Source of the DNA: JADCRZ01 sp965200945
Lineage (GTDB): Bacteria > Bacteroidota > Bacteroidia > Chitinophagales > Chitinophagaceae
DNA: 64,000 bases
Assembly: GCA_965200945.1 (NCBI GenBank)
Contig: OZ241749.1
Span: 3,658,001-3,722,000, forward strand
Reading direction: 5' to 3'
Positions within the stretch are counted from its first letter, which is position 1. Every line of letters begins with the position of its first letter. Shown piece after piece: positions 1-9,283 of this stretch. The notes under the pieces were generated by a model that was not told where the DNA came from, searched no databases, and saw nothing but the letters and a program-made list of their open reading frames with translations. The position numbers were made by a program, and so were the translations under genes.

Positions 1-55
1 ACAGATTATGCGGGGAATAAAAATTAGATAATTGTGTATCTTCGTTAATCAAAAA

Positions 56-90
56 GGCTGTCTCAATTGCTTTTGAGGTAGCCTTTTTTT
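56..90 (+). terminator. Rho-independent terminator
   Basis: A 10-bp imperfect stem (GGCTGTCTCA against TGAGGTAGCC, 8-nt loop) is followed by a run of seven T. It would end a transcript entering from the left edge. The rest of 1-170 shows no gene. Confidence 0.6.
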
Positions 91-179
91 GCAAAAAGAG
101 CGTAAGAAATAAGTGATCCCAGTCTCAATAAATTTTATAAGGCTTCGCTTCCTCCATTTTATTTTTTATTATCAATATT

Positions 180-1247
180 GGCTTTGTTGCATGAATATAG
201 CAAAGAAATAACGGTAGAGCAGATGGAAAATAAAAAGGACGGTCGGAATTTTGAGATGTGAAGCAACAAAAAACAAACCGTCCAAAGGCCACGAAAAGTA
301 GCCGGTATAAAATTACAAACTGGCCAGAATATAACCAAGCATTAAAACAGAGAGGTTCATTGCACATATGGATGCCGGCAGAACTGGAAAATCAGTGGTA
401 CTACCAGGGAGAAAGTCAAAGGGGTGCTCAATACCAGTACTCTCACACCTGCATTGAAATGGCTTGTATCGTCAGGGAGGTATACCATCTTGGTTACCGG
501 CAGACACAAGGGTTTCTGGAATCTTTGGTAACCTTCAGGGGCTGGAAGGTGAAAGTACCGGATTACAGTGTGATAAACCGTAGGCATAAAAAACTGCATG
601 TGGATGTCAGAGGCACTGACAGGGGGAGCAAGTATATTGTCATGGACAGTACGGGAGCAAAGGTGTATGGAGAAGGAGAATGGAAGGTAAGACAGCATGG
701 CTGGTCAAAACACCGCACCTGGAGAAAGATTCACCTGGCAGTAGATGAAAGTACGGGAGTGATAGAAAGCTGTGCGATGACCGCCAACAGTGTTGATGAT
801 GCCGCTATGGTGGACACCTTGCTGGATGGTGTGGAGGGCAAGGTAAAGAAGCTGGCAGCGGATGGTGCTTATGACAAAAAGAAGGTGTATGAGCAATTGA
901 AGAAAAGAAAGATAAAGGGGGTGATTCCACCTCGTAAAAATGCGCGGATCACAAAGCATGGAAACAGTAAAGGCAAAGCGCTAGCGCGCGACAGAGCAAT
1001 AAGAGGAATCAGGAAATCGGGCCGTAAGTGCTGGAAAAAGCAGATGGGAAACCACAGGCGCAGCATAGCGGAATGCACCATGTTTAGATTAAAGACTCTG
1101 TTTGGAGAAAAGCTTTCGAGCAGAGACATAAAACAACAGAAAGTGGAGGTGAACATCAGATGTTACGCCTTGAACAAGATGGTAAGTATAGGAATGCCTG
1201 TGTCCATCAAAGTAAGAGCAGCTTAAATTTATTCATGCAACAAAGCC
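180..1247 (+). mobile_element. IS5-family (IS903-like) insertion sequence, intact
   Basis: The element is 1,068 bp. Its ends at 180-197 and 1230-1247 are perfect 18-bp inverted repeats starting GGCTTTGTTGCATGAATA. It is flanked by a perfect 9-bp direct repeat, ATCAATATT, at 171-179 and 1248-1256, the target duplication length of the IS903 group. One intact transposase fills it. Perfect ends and duplication point to a recent insertion (inference). Confidence 0.93.
258..1226 (+). CDS. IS5-family transposase
   Basis: This is a DDE transposase of 322 aa that would cut and rejoin the ends of the surrounding element. The catalytic residues appear to be D130 in IVMDSTG, D202 in LAADGAYD and E272 in RRSIAECTMF, in the order and spacing of the IS5/IS903 group. 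The basic N-terminal third fits DNA binding. The reading frame starts at GTG 258; the first in-frame ATG is about 37 codons later, and the GTG start keeps the conserved N-terminus. It lies wholly between the terminal repeats and looks intact. Confidence 0.9.
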   Translation: MKQQKTNRPKATKSSRYKITNWPEYNQALKQRGSLHIWMPAELENQWYYQGESQRGAQYQYSHTCIEMACIVREVYHLGYRQTQGFLESLVTFRGWKVKVPDYSVINRRHKKLHVDVRGTDRGSKYIVMDSTGAKVYGEGEWKVRQHGWSKHRTWRKIHLAVDESTGVIESCAMTANSVDDAAMVDTLLDGVEGKVKKLAADGAYDKKKVYEQLKKRKIKGVIPPRKNARITKHGNSKGKALARDRAIRGIRKSGRKCWKKQMGNHRRSIAECTMFRLKTLFGEKLSSRDIKQQKVEVNIRCYALNKMVSIGMPVSIKVRAA

Positions 1248-1385
1248 ATCAATATTTATTATGGGGAGTGTAAATTAAACTGTGTCAGTAGGGTTTAAAA
1301 AACTAAATTCACAATGTCAGACGAAGCGGAGACAGGCTCTGTTGAGGAACAACCTTGTCAAGGAATAGTCTGACCCGATAGAATG

Positions 1386-1418
1386 AGCCAATTCAGGTCT
1401 TGCCTGAGTTGGCTTTTT
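1386..1418 (+). terminator. Terminator inside the IS256 end
   Basis: A 12-bp stem (AGCCAATTCAGG with CCTGAGTTGGCT, one G-T pair) with a 5-nt loop runs into five T. It lies between the distal IS256 repeat and the IS4 insertion. It would block plus-strand readthrough toward the IS4 transposase. Confidence 0.6.
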
Positions 1419-1426
1419 GTAAATAT

Positions 1427-2735
1427 CAATAGTTCGGTAAGTTTTTGATCAGTCAGGGGCAGGAATAAAAATGGCATTAGATGATTGTATGCAACTACTC
1501 ACATCTAATGCCTCTGACAAGATTCGCGGTCTTGTCACTGCAAGTTTACAAAAGTTAGAAGACATCAGCAAACCGCAAGTCAAATTCATGATGACAATCT
1601 TTGAATTATGGCTTGGAATGCCAGTTCGCTATACGATGTTGAACTTAAGCCGTTTCAGCCGTTACGCTGAAAAAAGTATCCGGCTACATTTCGAGCAGTT
1701 ATTTGATTTCAGCAGTTTCAACGACCGACTTATCAAAAAGAGTTGTAGTAAAGAACTCATTGCAGCTTTCGATCCCACCTTTATACCCAAGAGTGGTAAA
1801 AAAACACCCGGTCTTGGCAAATGGTGGAGTGGCAAAGATCAACGTGCATTGAAGGGACTGGAGATCAGTTGCCTCTCCATCGTAGATGTACAGGCAGGTA
1901 CCGCTATGTCGCTGGAAGCAGTGCAAACGCCTTGTAAAGAGATGCTTCAGACAAATCAGGACAATCTGGTGAGTCATTATGTAAGCATCATAAAAAAGCG
2001 TCTGCCTGCATTAAAGAAAATGGTGACGTACCTGGCAGCAGACGGATATTTCATGAAGGACAGCTTTATTACTCCACTGCTTGGGGAAGGGTTGCATGTT
2101 ATTACAAAGATGCGCCCTGATGCCGATTTGCGATACCTTTATCATGGGCATAAACTGAAGGCACCAGGCAGGCCACGGGTGTATGCTGGCAAAGTGGATT
2201 GCAAGCTCATCGACAAGCGTCGCATCAGGAAGTTTGCCGAAGATGAATGGGTGATTTATTACAGTGCCGTAGTGTACAGTATGATCCTGAAAAGGTTGGT
2301 AAGAATTGTATATCTGTACGATAAACACAGCGGCCGCTATGAGATTTTTGTTTGTACCGATACCGGGCTTAGTGCTGCATTGATCATAAAGTACTATCGC
2401 TTAAGATTTCAGATAGAGTTTTTGATCAGGGATGCCAAACAGCACTGTGGATTAGCGGAGTGTCAGGCAAGAAGTGAAAACAAGCTGTATTTTCATTTCA
2501 ATATGGCTTTAAGCGCGGTTTCGGTGGCTAAAGCAGCGTGTTGGCTATCATTGCCAAAAGAAAAAAGAGAAGCGTTTTCGATGAGAAACATCAAGCTGAT
2601 GTTTTACAATAAGATAATGACCGAAACAATATTTTCAAACTTAGGTTTGGAGCTGAGTTGCAAGAAAATAAAGCAGCTGTTCGACCAGTGCTTGAACTTA
2701 GGTGCTTTGGCCGCTTAAAACTTACCGAACTATTG
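1427..2735 (+). mobile_element. IS4-family insertion sequence nested in IS256
   Basis: Inverted ends CAATAGTTCGGTAAGTTTT are perfect over 19 bp at 1427-1445 and 2717-2735. A direct repeat TAAATAT flanks the element at 1420-1426 and 2736-2742. It can be extended to 10 bp (TTGTAAATAT at 1417-1426 and 2733-2742) if the last bases of the right end belong to the target, so the right boundary is uncertain by 3 bp. The transposase is intact. Confidence 0.87.
1471..2718 (+). CDS. IS4-family transposase
   Basis: A 415-aa DDE transposase. Visible catalytic sequences are D in AFDPTFIPKSGK, D in LAADGYFMKDSF, and the IS4 YREK signature Y-x2-R-x3-E-x6-K in YYRLRFQIEFLIRDAK. The large stretch between the second D and the E is the insertion domain usual in this family. 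The ATG start lies 26 bp inside the left inverted repeat and the stop codon overlaps the right one, so the gene fills the element. No frameshift is seen, so it is probably functional. Confidence 0.9.
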   Translation: MALDDCMQLLTSNASDKIRGLVTASLQKLEDISKPQVKFMMTIFELWLGMPVRYTMLNLSRFSRYAEKSIRLHFEQLFDFSSFNDRLIKKSCSKELIAAFDPTFIPKSGKKTPGLGKWWSGKDQRALKGLEISCLSIVDVQAGTAMSLEAVQTPCKEMLQTNQDNLVSHYVSIIKKRLPALKKMVTYLAADGYFMKDSFITPLLGEGLHVITKMRPDADLRYLYHGHKLKAPGRPRVYAGKVDCKLIDKRRIRKFAEDEWVIYYSAVVYSMILKRLVRIVYLYDKHSGRYEIFVCTDTGLSAALIIKYYRLRFQIEFLIRDAKQHCGLAECQARSENKLYFHFNMALSAVSVAKAACWLSLPKEKREAFSMRNIKLMFYNKIMTETIFSNLGLELSCKKIKQLFDQCLNLGALAA

Positions 2736-2818
2736 TAAATATACAAATCATATTCATTCGGCCATGCCTCAAAAAACCTTTGGGCGCCAGCCCAATCCCA
2801 TCTATGCCCATCAACCTG

Positions 2819-4045
2819 TTACATCAGAGTGAAGCGGCCCTCAAAATGAATGGACAGCTGGGAGATGGTAAGACTCCAGTTTTGCAATGGTTGTGTCCAT
2901 TTTTTACTGATGTTGCGGTGAGCCAGATACACCAACTTCAGCAAGGCGTCATCACTAGGAAAAACGCCCTTGTTCTTAGTTACTTTGCGAACTTGACGGT
3001 GAAAACCCTCTATGGTGTTGGTGGTGTAAATGATGCGTCTGATATCTTCGGTATATTTGAAATAGGTGGATAACTTATGCCAGTTGTCCTGCCAGGATTT
3101 GATTACCACCGGGTACTTCTTGCTCCATTTATCTGAAAGCTTTTCCAGGTTGACCTCTGCCAAATCCTTTGTAGGCGCTTTGTATACAGGTTTAAGTTCT
3201 TCCATAAACTCCTTCTGATCTTTTGTGGCCACATACTTCAAAGAATTACGGATTTGATGCACCACGCAGCTTTGCACTTCCGTTTTGGGAAAGATAGAGG
3301 TAATGGCCTGCTGAAAACCCTGCAGGTTATCGATACAGGCGATCAGCATGTCCTTGACGCCCCGGTTGTTCAGGTCGGTGAGGACACTTAGCCAGAAGTT
3401 GGCCCCTTCGTTCTCCGAAACATACACACCAATCAGGTCCTTTCTGCCTTCAATGTTGACACCCAGGATATTGTATACAGCGCGTGTTTTGACTTTACCC
3501 TGCTCCTTTACTTTGTAATGGATGGCATCCATCCAAACGATACAGTAGAGTTCGTCCAGCGGCCTGCTCTGCCATTCTTTGACCAGTGGCATAATGCGAT
3601 CGGTGATGGTGCTGAGCGTGTCATGGGAGATATCCATGTCGTACATCTCTTTGATGTGCTCGGAAATATCACGTAGGCTCATGCCGATGCCATACATGCC
3701 GATGATACGATCTTGCAGGCTGTCGGCCAGAATGGTCTCCCGCTTTTTGATTATCTCCGGCTCAAAGCTACCGTTACGGTCGCGGCTGGTGACGAGTTCC
3801 ACCTGACCATCGGAGGTCTTAACTGTTTTGGAAACCTTGCCGTTTTTTCGATTGGAGGATGGTTGCTGCTCATCCTGGTCAGAGAGGTGATTATCGAGTT
3901 CAGCTTCCAGGGCTGCTTCAAGAAATTGTTTGAATAAAGGGGCAAAAGCGCCACCTTTACCAGTGAGAGATTTGCCGGAGCGGAACTGTTCCAGCGCTTG
4001 CTTTTTGATTGATTCCAGATCAACCGGTGTTTGTTTGTTTTCCAT
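2819..4045 (-). CDS. IS256-family (mutator-type) transposase
   Basis: A 408-aa Transposase_mut protein. The DDE residues are visible in WMDAIHYKVK, CIDNLQGFQ and TNTIEGFHRQ. The N-terminus (ALEQFRSGKSLTGKGG) resembles other Bacteroidota IS256 transposases. The coding region is complete and starts 30 bp inside the promoter-proximal inverted repeat. Its downstream end was hit by the IS4 element, but outside the gene, so transposase activity may survive. Mobility of the whole element would then have to carry 1.3 kb of extra DNA. Confidence 0.92.
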   Translation of the reverse strand: MENKQTPVDLESIKKQALEQFRSGKSLTGKGGAFAPLFKQFLEAALEAELDNHLSDQDEQQPSSNRKNGKVSKTVKTSDGQVELVTSRDRNGSFEPEIIKKRETILADSLQDRIIGMYGIGMSLRDISEHIKEMYDMDISHDTLSTITDRIMPLVKEWQSRPLDELYCIVWMDAIHYKVKEQGKVKTRAVYNILGVNIEGRKDLIGVYVSENEGANFWLSVLTDLNNRGVKDMLIACIDNLQGFQQAITSIFPKTEVQSCVVHQIRNSLKYVATKDQKEFMEELKPVYKAPTKDLAEVNLEKLSDKWSKKYPVVIKSWQDNWHKLSTYFKYTEDIRRIIYTTNTIEGFHRQVRKVTKNKGVFPSDDALLKLVYLAHRNISKKWTQPLQNWSLTISQLSIHFEGRFTLM

Positions 4046-4123
4046 TATCTGTGTTTGAAGTTATGAATTAACTCCTGACACAGTTCTTTTTACAGTCTCT
4101 TATTATGTTTACTGCACTGCTTA

Positions 4124-4834
4124 CTACTCCTTTTCCTGCTTTACATTTTTAAATACTTCATAAAATTTGTGTTCATAACTCACACCAATTGGAATTTCTT
4201 CATTACCTATAAAAATAACTTTGCTTCGTACCGCTCCAATTCTTGTCATTGGAACAATGTATGAGCGGTGCACACGTATGAAATCGCCCGGCGGCAGTTT
4301 TTCTAGCACCGCTTTCATCGTCATCCGGGAAACCAGCGGCTTCTGCTGAAGTAAGTGAAATTTCAGGTAATTACTTAGCCCTTCAATATAGAGTATATCA
4401 GAAAGTTTCACTTTTACTAATGCAAAGTCCATCCGGATAACAATATATGCTGACTTTGCCTGTGTATTTTGATGAAGAACCTGATAATACGCCTTTGCTT
4501 TTTCTGTTGCCTGTTGAAATCGCTCAGCGGTATACGGCTTAAGCAAGTAGTCGACTGCATTCAGGTTAAAACCTTCCACCGCAAATTCGCTGTAAGCTGT
4601 GGTAAAGATTACCATTGTATTGAAGTCAAGCCGCTTTTTGAAATCAAGGCCCGAAACAGAAGGCATGTTAATGTCCAGGAATAATAAATCCACCGGGAAA
4701 GAAGAAAGATATTTCGTCGCTTCTTTGTCACTTGTAAACGTTTTTACCAGGTCAATGTAATCAGTCAGGCAGCAAAAACTTTCAATAATGTCTAATGCCG
4801 GTGGTTCGTCGTCTAATGCAATGGCTTTAATCAT
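4124..4834 (-). CDS. LytTR-family response regulator
   Basis: A 236-aa LytR/AlgR-type regulator. The N-terminal receiver domain (about 1-120) has the acidic pocket in ALDDE, the probable phospho-acceptor D54 in LLFLDINMP, and the conserved T and K positions (FTTAYS, LLKPY). The C-terminal LytTR DNA-binding domain (about 130-236) contains the usual VKLSDILYIEGLSNYLKFH and VHRSYIV blocks. It overlaps the upstream kinase gene by 8 bp, so the two are translationally coupled and almost certainly partners. The target genes cannot be read from the sequence. The adjacent redox/membrane cluster on the same strand is a candidate. Confidence 0.92.
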   Translation of the reverse strand: MIKAIALDDEPPALDIIESFCCLTDYIDLVKTFTSDKEATKYLSSFPVDLLFLDINMPSVSGLDFKKRLDFNTMVIFTTAYSEFAVEGFNLNAVDYLLKPYTAERFQQATEKAKAYYQVLHQNTQAKSAYIVIRMDFALVKVKLSDILYIEGLSNYLKFHLLQQKPLVSRMTMKAVLEKLPPGDFIRVHRSYIVPMTRIGAVRSKVIFIGNEEIPIGVSYEHKFYEVFKNVKQEKE

Positions 4835-5876
4835 TCAAGTCAATTAGCAGGTTAACAGAAAAATATTTTTCGCCATCGTCTATAGTAAGCTTGTACTGTC
4901 TGGGGTAGAGGTGTTGCAGCCGGGAGGTTATATTTTTTAAACCAATGCTAATGGTCTCTTCCTGTTTGATAGAAGTAACCTTGTTATTCACAACCCACAG
5001 GTGTAGTTGTTTCCCTTTGAAAGAAATAGAAATATTGATAGATGAATCCTGGCTGGGATTGACCCCGTGTTTGAATGCATTCTCCACAAATGACATGAGT
5101 ATGAGCGGTGCAATCTGGCCTGTTACAATTTCTGTTGGCACCGTATAGCTTATCTGTACAGTGTTTCGCAGCCGCTGCTTTTGCAACGCAACATAGTGGC
5201 TGATGTAGCTCAGTTCTTTCTCAAGCGGAACTGTGTCCGCAGCGGAATCTCTTAAAATATAACGCATCAGTTCCGAAAGGTGGATGATCGCCTTTGGCGC
5301 ATCATCGGACTTGCGGATACTCAGCGCGTATATACTGTTAAGCGTATTGAACAGAAAATGCGGATTGATTTCTGCCTTTAAAATAGATAATTCAGCAGCC
5401 AGTTTTTCTTTCTGCATTTCCAGGAGTCGCGCCTGCTGACGGATGCTGATGGAAGCAAAGGTGCATATCACAAATAATATGATGTTGTAGCTCAATCTGA
5501 ATACATCTACCGGTTGCGGTCCACCTTTGGTGCCACTGTTTGGTGGGGACTGATGTGGCGGACCGTGGTGCCCGGAAATCACTAAGGCCTTTGGAAACCA
5601 GATCACAACCAAAATACCGAGAATTACCAAAGTCGCATAAGCCAGATACTTACTGTGCAGGTATATTCGCGGAACAAAAATATAATGATTAAAGTAAGCG
5701 TAGGTTATAAGCAAAGCAGTTGAAATAAGGTGAATCGCGCTCTGTTTGCCGAAAACCGTATTCATATTGATTTCACCATATGCGACAAAATATGGCAGCA
5801 GGAAAGCAGTAATCCATACAATTACATGTAAACCGATCTGGAAGATCTTGTTACGCATACCGTACAATATTAACAT
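4827..5876 (-). CDS. LytS-type sensor histidine kinase
   Basis: A membrane histidine kinase of the His_kinase/LytS class, 349 aa (343 aa if translation starts at the second Met, 5858). Four hydrophobic segments fill the first ~160 residues. The HisKA-like motif INPHFLFNTLNSIYAL carries the phosphorylated His, and a GHKL ATPase domain follows (LILMSFVENAFKHG as N-box, ISIGLKNITSRL as G-box). There is no recognisable extracellular sensor domain, so the signal is unknown. In Bacteroidota this class commonly pairs with LytTR regulators, as here. Confidence 0.92.
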   Translation of the reverse strand: MLILYGMRNKIFQIGLHVIVWITAFLLPYFVAYGEINMNTVFGKQSAIHLISTALLITYAYFNHYIFVPRIYLHSKYLAYATLVILGILVVIWFPKALVISGHHGPPHQSPPNSGTKGGPQPVDVFRLSYNIILFVICTFASISIRQQARLLEMQKEKLAAELSILKAEINPHFLFNTLNSIYALSIRKSDDAPKAIIHLSELMRYILRDSAADTVPLEKELSYISHYVALQKQRLRNTVQISYTVPTEIVTGQIAPLILMSFVENAFKHGVNPSQDSSINISISFKGKQLHLWVVNNKVTSIKQEETISIGLKNITSRLQHLYPRQYKLTIDDGEKYFSVNLLIDLND

Positions 5877-5989
5877 TTGGATGCGAGAGTAAACAAAGGC
5901 ATTTTTATAAGTGGATATATGCTGTGCATGTTAAAACTTCCGGATAGATGAGATTTCATCTGTCGATTGATGAAGTAATGGAGTATATT

Positions 5990-6646
5990 TTATGGCACCC
6001 AAAAGTAATAAATCAGGTAACAGATCATAGCACCAGCCACGGCCAGTAGGATTCCACCGGTCCGTTTCTTTGTAAGAAAAAAAAGCATTACCAGCCCGCT
6101 TACAGAAACGAGCGCTAAGAATGCTGCCGATGCATCAATTAACCAGCTCCAACCCTTGCCGCTATCCCGGCCTTTATGAAGATCGTTGAGTACAGCTACC
6201 AATCCCAGCCTGAGTTCGGTGAGCTGGAATGCTCCGTCATTACGGTTGATGAAAGCATCAGCGCTGTACCCGGGCCCTTTAAATGATACGGAGCATTGCT
6301 GCTCATCAATCAGAAAGTCGCTGACGTAACCCGTAACGCCATAGTTTTTGCGAAGAAGTTCAGTAATCTCCAGTTTTTTTATTTGTGCCGTATCTTTGGT
6401 CTTTATCCAGTCCACGGGTATTTTCCCATTCATCTTTTTTTCCACCTGCTTACCTTCAAACCATTCTGCATGATTCAGCGTAATTCCGGTTGCAGAAAAA
6501 AATAATACAATGATAAAGCTGGCCATTGAAAGATACGTATGCAGCCATCGGGAAATTGCTGCAGTACGTTTCTTCCAAACAGCTTTTGGCCTTTTCATTT
6601 CATTTTGAACCGCCTTCAGCGGTGGCCGGTATTGATTAGTTTCCAT
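5990..6646 (-). CDS. PepSY-associated membrane protein
   Basis: A 218-aa inner-membrane protein. A basic N-terminus is followed by a membrane segment (about 38-55, containing the ITLNHAEWF motif typical of PepSY_TM proteins), a periplasmic PepSY-like stretch, and two or three C-terminal membrane segments (LIDASAAFLALVSVSGLVML and beyond). Its start overlaps the stop of the ApbE-DUF2271 gene by 11 bp, so both are in one operon. Family knowledge: PepSY-TM proteins with ApbE/DUF2271 partners are linked to extracytosolic flavin-based electron transfer. Its exact electron partners are not evident. Confidence 0.82.
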   Translation of the reverse strand: METNQYRPPLKAVQNEMKRPKAVWKKRTAAISRWLHTYLSMASFIIVLFFSATGITLNHAEWFEGKQVEKKMNGKIPVDWIKTKDTAQIKKLEITELLRKNYGVTGYVSDFLIDEQQCSVSFKGPGYSADAFINRNDGAFQLTELRLGLVAVLNDLHKGRDSGKGWSWLIDASAAFLALVSVSGLVMLFFLTKKRTGGILLAVAGAMICYLIYYFWVP

Positions 6647-8159
6647 TTGCTTTTTTTCTGTAGTCCAACGATGCCGAAGCGACCTCCGTGTTACCTGTTA
6701 AATCGATGTGCCAGGGCTTTTTTACCGTGATTTCCTGGTTCATCAACTGGTATGTACCATGCTCACGAGCGGCTTCAATATAAATTGTATAATTTCCCTG
6801 CTTTACAAAAGCGCCCTGGTCGTCCCTGCCATCCCATTTCAAGGTGTACTTCCCCGGCGATCTTGTGGCGCTGGTGGTGGAACTGATATTTGAGTTGCCG
6901 GCAGAAAACGTTTCATTGTAAGTGGCATACCAGGAGCGCATTTCATTGAGCCACCTTGGCTTGTTATACCACAGGGCAATTTGCCTTACCGGCTTTTTGT
7001 CCGCATCAACTATCCATACGGCTACATAAGGCCGGTGAACCCGCATTCCTTCAATCGTTGCCAGCTCCAGGTTGATTGCCACCTCATAATCTGCATCCCA
7101 GAGTTTGTCTTTGTCTGATAGATGAGCAGTTTCAGTGGCCTGAACGATCTGCGATATTTCCAGCTTCTTCCATCCTTTGCTCGATAGCTGTCTGCCGTCA
7201 GCGGTGATCAGCATGTATTCAGCTCCGGGAACAGCGGCCACCAACTGGCTGCCTTCTTCCGGACTTAGTATATTTAAAGCAGTAGCCAGCGCACCTGCAT
7301 CGGTAGCGCTGTCCGCTATAATCGTTGCGCTGATGACCCCGCCGGCAGGTTGTCCTGTCCTCGGGTCAACAATGTGCGAATACCATTTTCCGCCGATCAG
7401 CTCACCCCGGCGGTAATTGCCACTGGTTGCAATCGTTTTGTTGCGGATACTAACCCTGGCTACTGGCGGATCGTTCTCCGCATCCGCCTTTGGATTGGTC
7501 ACCTGTACCTGTTCTGCATATTCACCATGCACCAGGATATCCCCACCGATATTTATCACCAGCCCGCTTACTCCGGGACTGGCCGATGCGGCATCCGATG
7601 CCCTTTTCATGATATAGCTCTTGGTGAAGGAATTCAGGATCAAAGGGGCGTCACTCAAACGCAGCGCAGTATGACTTCGTTCATCAAGTATATAATGCGG
7701 CTGCCGTAGAACATTCAATGCTCCGGTAATTTCAGCCGGGGAAGGAAGCCGGTTTTGTTTAGCTGCGTCTTTCCATGCCTTACCAACAGTTTCAGCAGCC
7801 GCGTTGAGTGCGCCGTGGCTTTTTAACCGCCATTGTTCAAACAGGGATAAAACTTCGTATAATTCGGGAGAAACGGCCATTGGTTTCTTGTCCGCTTTCA
7901 TCCAGCGGCAAAATTCGCTGGAGGTGTCATAACCGCTCAGAATACCGTTTAGCCTGTCTATTTCAGTAAGGGCAGCATCTTCAGCCTTCGCTGCCTGCTC
8001 CGCTGATTTTGCTGCGATCTTGATTTCCAATGAGGTGCCCAATACATTTTCATAGTCAGAGACATAGGTTTTACCGGGATCATCAGGTAACAGGGTAGCG
8101 CTGCTCATTACAGTGAATAACACGATGGCACAGGATGTTTTTTTGATTATTTGTAGCAT
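6636..8159 (-). CDS. ApbE-like FAD:protein FMN transferase with DUF2271 domain
   Basis: A 507-aa exported two-domain protein. A signal peptide (about 1-24) is followed by an ApbE domain (about 35-320; SGYDTSSEFCRW, GLVINIGGDILV, GKWYSHIVDPRTGQP, and SATDAGALATALNIL for metal binding). This domain transfers FMN from FAD to Ser/Thr of exported redox proteins. The C-terminal ~150 residues are a DUF2271 domain (YVAVWIVDADKKPVRQIALW, WDGRDDQGAFVKQGNYTIYIEA). No separate FMN-acceptor (FMN-binding domain) protein is encoded nearby. The acceptor is either the PepSY partner, the DUF2271 domain itself, or elsewhere (inference). Confidence 0.88.
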   Translation of the reverse strand: MLQIIKKTSCAIVLFTVMSSATLLPDDPGKTYVSDYENVLGTSLEIKIAAKSAEQAAKAEDAALTEIDRLNGILSGYDTSSEFCRWMKADKKPMAVSPELYEVLSLFEQWRLKSHGALNAAAETVGKAWKDAAKQNRLPSPAEITGALNVLRQPHYILDERSHTALRLSDAPLILNSFTKSYIMKRASDAASASPGVSGLVINIGGDILVHGEYAEQVQVTNPKADAENDPPVARVSIRNKTIATSGNYRRGELIGGKWYSHIVDPRTGQPAGGVISATIIADSATDAGALATALNILSPEEGSQLVAAVPGAEYMLITADGRQLSSKGWKKLEISQIVQATETAHLSDKDKLWDADYEVAINLELATIEGMRVHRPYVAVWIVDADKKPVRQIALWYNKPRWLNEMRSWYATYNETFSAGNSNISSTTSATRSPGKYTLKWDGRDDQGAFVKQGNYTIYIEAAREHGTYQLMNQEITVKKPWHIDLTGNTEVASASLDYRKKANGN

Positions 8160-8280
8160 GTTGTTTTATTTTCGGGAGAGTGATTTTATCTTGAAAGCCA
8201 TGAAAGATTTGGTTAATTGAACTGTATAATCAAATCATCAGGGGCAGGCATCTTATCTAATTTGTGTTTACGATTACCCA

Positions 8281-9114
8281 CTAAAAAACAATCACCCACT
8301 TATCGATCAGCAGGGCGGTTGAAAACAGCGTCACAAAAAGGGAGCGTAATAAAAGGCTTTTCCGGGAATAGGCAAACGGGGTAAAATACTGAACATAAAA
8401 GATAAGTTCATAGCCCATCTGGAATAAGAAAAAGCAAACGTAGGCAATCTTTAAAAAGATGTGATTGGAAAATACAATCGCCAGCGTGTAAAACAGTGAC
8501 ACCAGGATCAGGGAGGCGCTTGCTTTAAAAAAATTCATGACACAATGCTCCGCATAATTCTGGCCGGCCTGCTTAAATACAAGATAACTGCACAGGGAAA
8601 CCAGGGGCGTCATCATAAAGGCAAATATCTTTCCGTTGTTATGGAGAAAAGAATCATGAAAAGCTAAAAGCGACCGGTTAACCCTGGTTACAAACAACCT
8701 GTCGATCTGCAAATGCGAATAATCATGTACAAAATGTGCGAAGGTGATCGCAAGTATAAAAAAAGACAGGTAGTTCAAAAAGTCAGCCCTTTTCCCCTGT
8801 ACGTATTCCCTTATTGCATGGCCGGGCCTGGATGCCAGGGAATAGAGCGTATTCATAATCCCGGGATTCAGGTTATACAACCCGTGAATCAGGTCAGTGG
8901 ATAAGAGCTGATGCAGTCTGAACCGCGTAGTACTGATCTTCTGCCCACAATAGGAACAGAACCGTTCTTCTACCTTCTTTCCACAATGAAGGCAGGTACG
9001 GTCAGCCGGCAAAACCTGGTCTTCTTTGATCAGCTTGAATATCAACAAAGGAAGAGCGTTTTTTGCGGTGCTTTTGCCGGTGATGTCAATAGGAAATCGC
9101 ATGGATAACAACAT
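8281..9114 (-). CDS. DUF3667-family membrane protein
   Basis: A 277-aa protein with the DUF3667 layout: an N-terminal zinc-ribbon-like pair (CLHCGKK and CSYCGQK at about 41-57), the conserved block STDLIHGLYNLNPGIMNTLYSLASRPG, and four or five membrane segments in the C-terminal two-thirds. The function of the family is unknown. The start is uncertain: Met1 or Met5, and the ~40 residues before the zinc ribbon look poorly conserved. It shares the strand of the flanking ApbE and HupE genes but is separated by 121 and 169 bp, so co-transcription is possible but not shown. Confidence 0.75.
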   Translation of the reverse strand: MLLSMRFPIDITGKSTAKNALPLLIFKLIKEDQVLPADRTCLHCGKKVEERFCSYCGQKISTTRFRLHQLLSTDLIHGLYNLNPGIMNTLYSLASRPGHAIREYVQGKRADFLNYLSFFILAITFAHFVHDYSHLQIDRLFVTRVNRSLLAFHDSFLHNNGKIFAFMMTPLVSLCSYLVFKQAGQNYAEHCVMNFFKASASLILVSLFYTLAIVFSNHIFLKIAYVCFFLFQMGYELIFYVQYFTPFAYSRKSLLLRSLFVTLFSTALLIDKWVIVF

Positions 9115-9283
9115 TTGTTTAGGTAAAGCTTTTCTTTCATGAGTTTAAAAAAAAGGGATTGTATGTGTAATTCCTTTCTTCTGAGTAGTTTTTCAACTGC
9201 TTCTCTGAACAATTTCTGCACATTGATCATCCATGATTATTTGCAGCGCTCACATAGTAACACTGCAATACGGACCTTGTGTC

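Larger units (their letters stand above)
1264..4099 (-). mobile_element. IS256-family insertion sequence split by an IS4 element
   Basis: Terminal inverted repeats at 1264-1288 and 4075-4099 match at about 20 of 25 positions and share TGTAAA and CTGTGTCAG blocks. A perfect 8-bp direct repeat, TTATTATG, flanks them at 1256-1263 and 4100-4107, the duplication length typical of IS256. Removing the inserted IS4 element and its duplication leaves about 1.5 kb, a normal IS256 size. The transposase gene is on the minus strand and is not itself interrupted, because the IS4 copy sits between its stop codon and the distal repeat. Confidence 0.88.

Noticed and set aside
4469..4684. Small plus-strand ORF inside the response-regulator gene
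   Set aside because: Antisense to a conserved coding region, without features.
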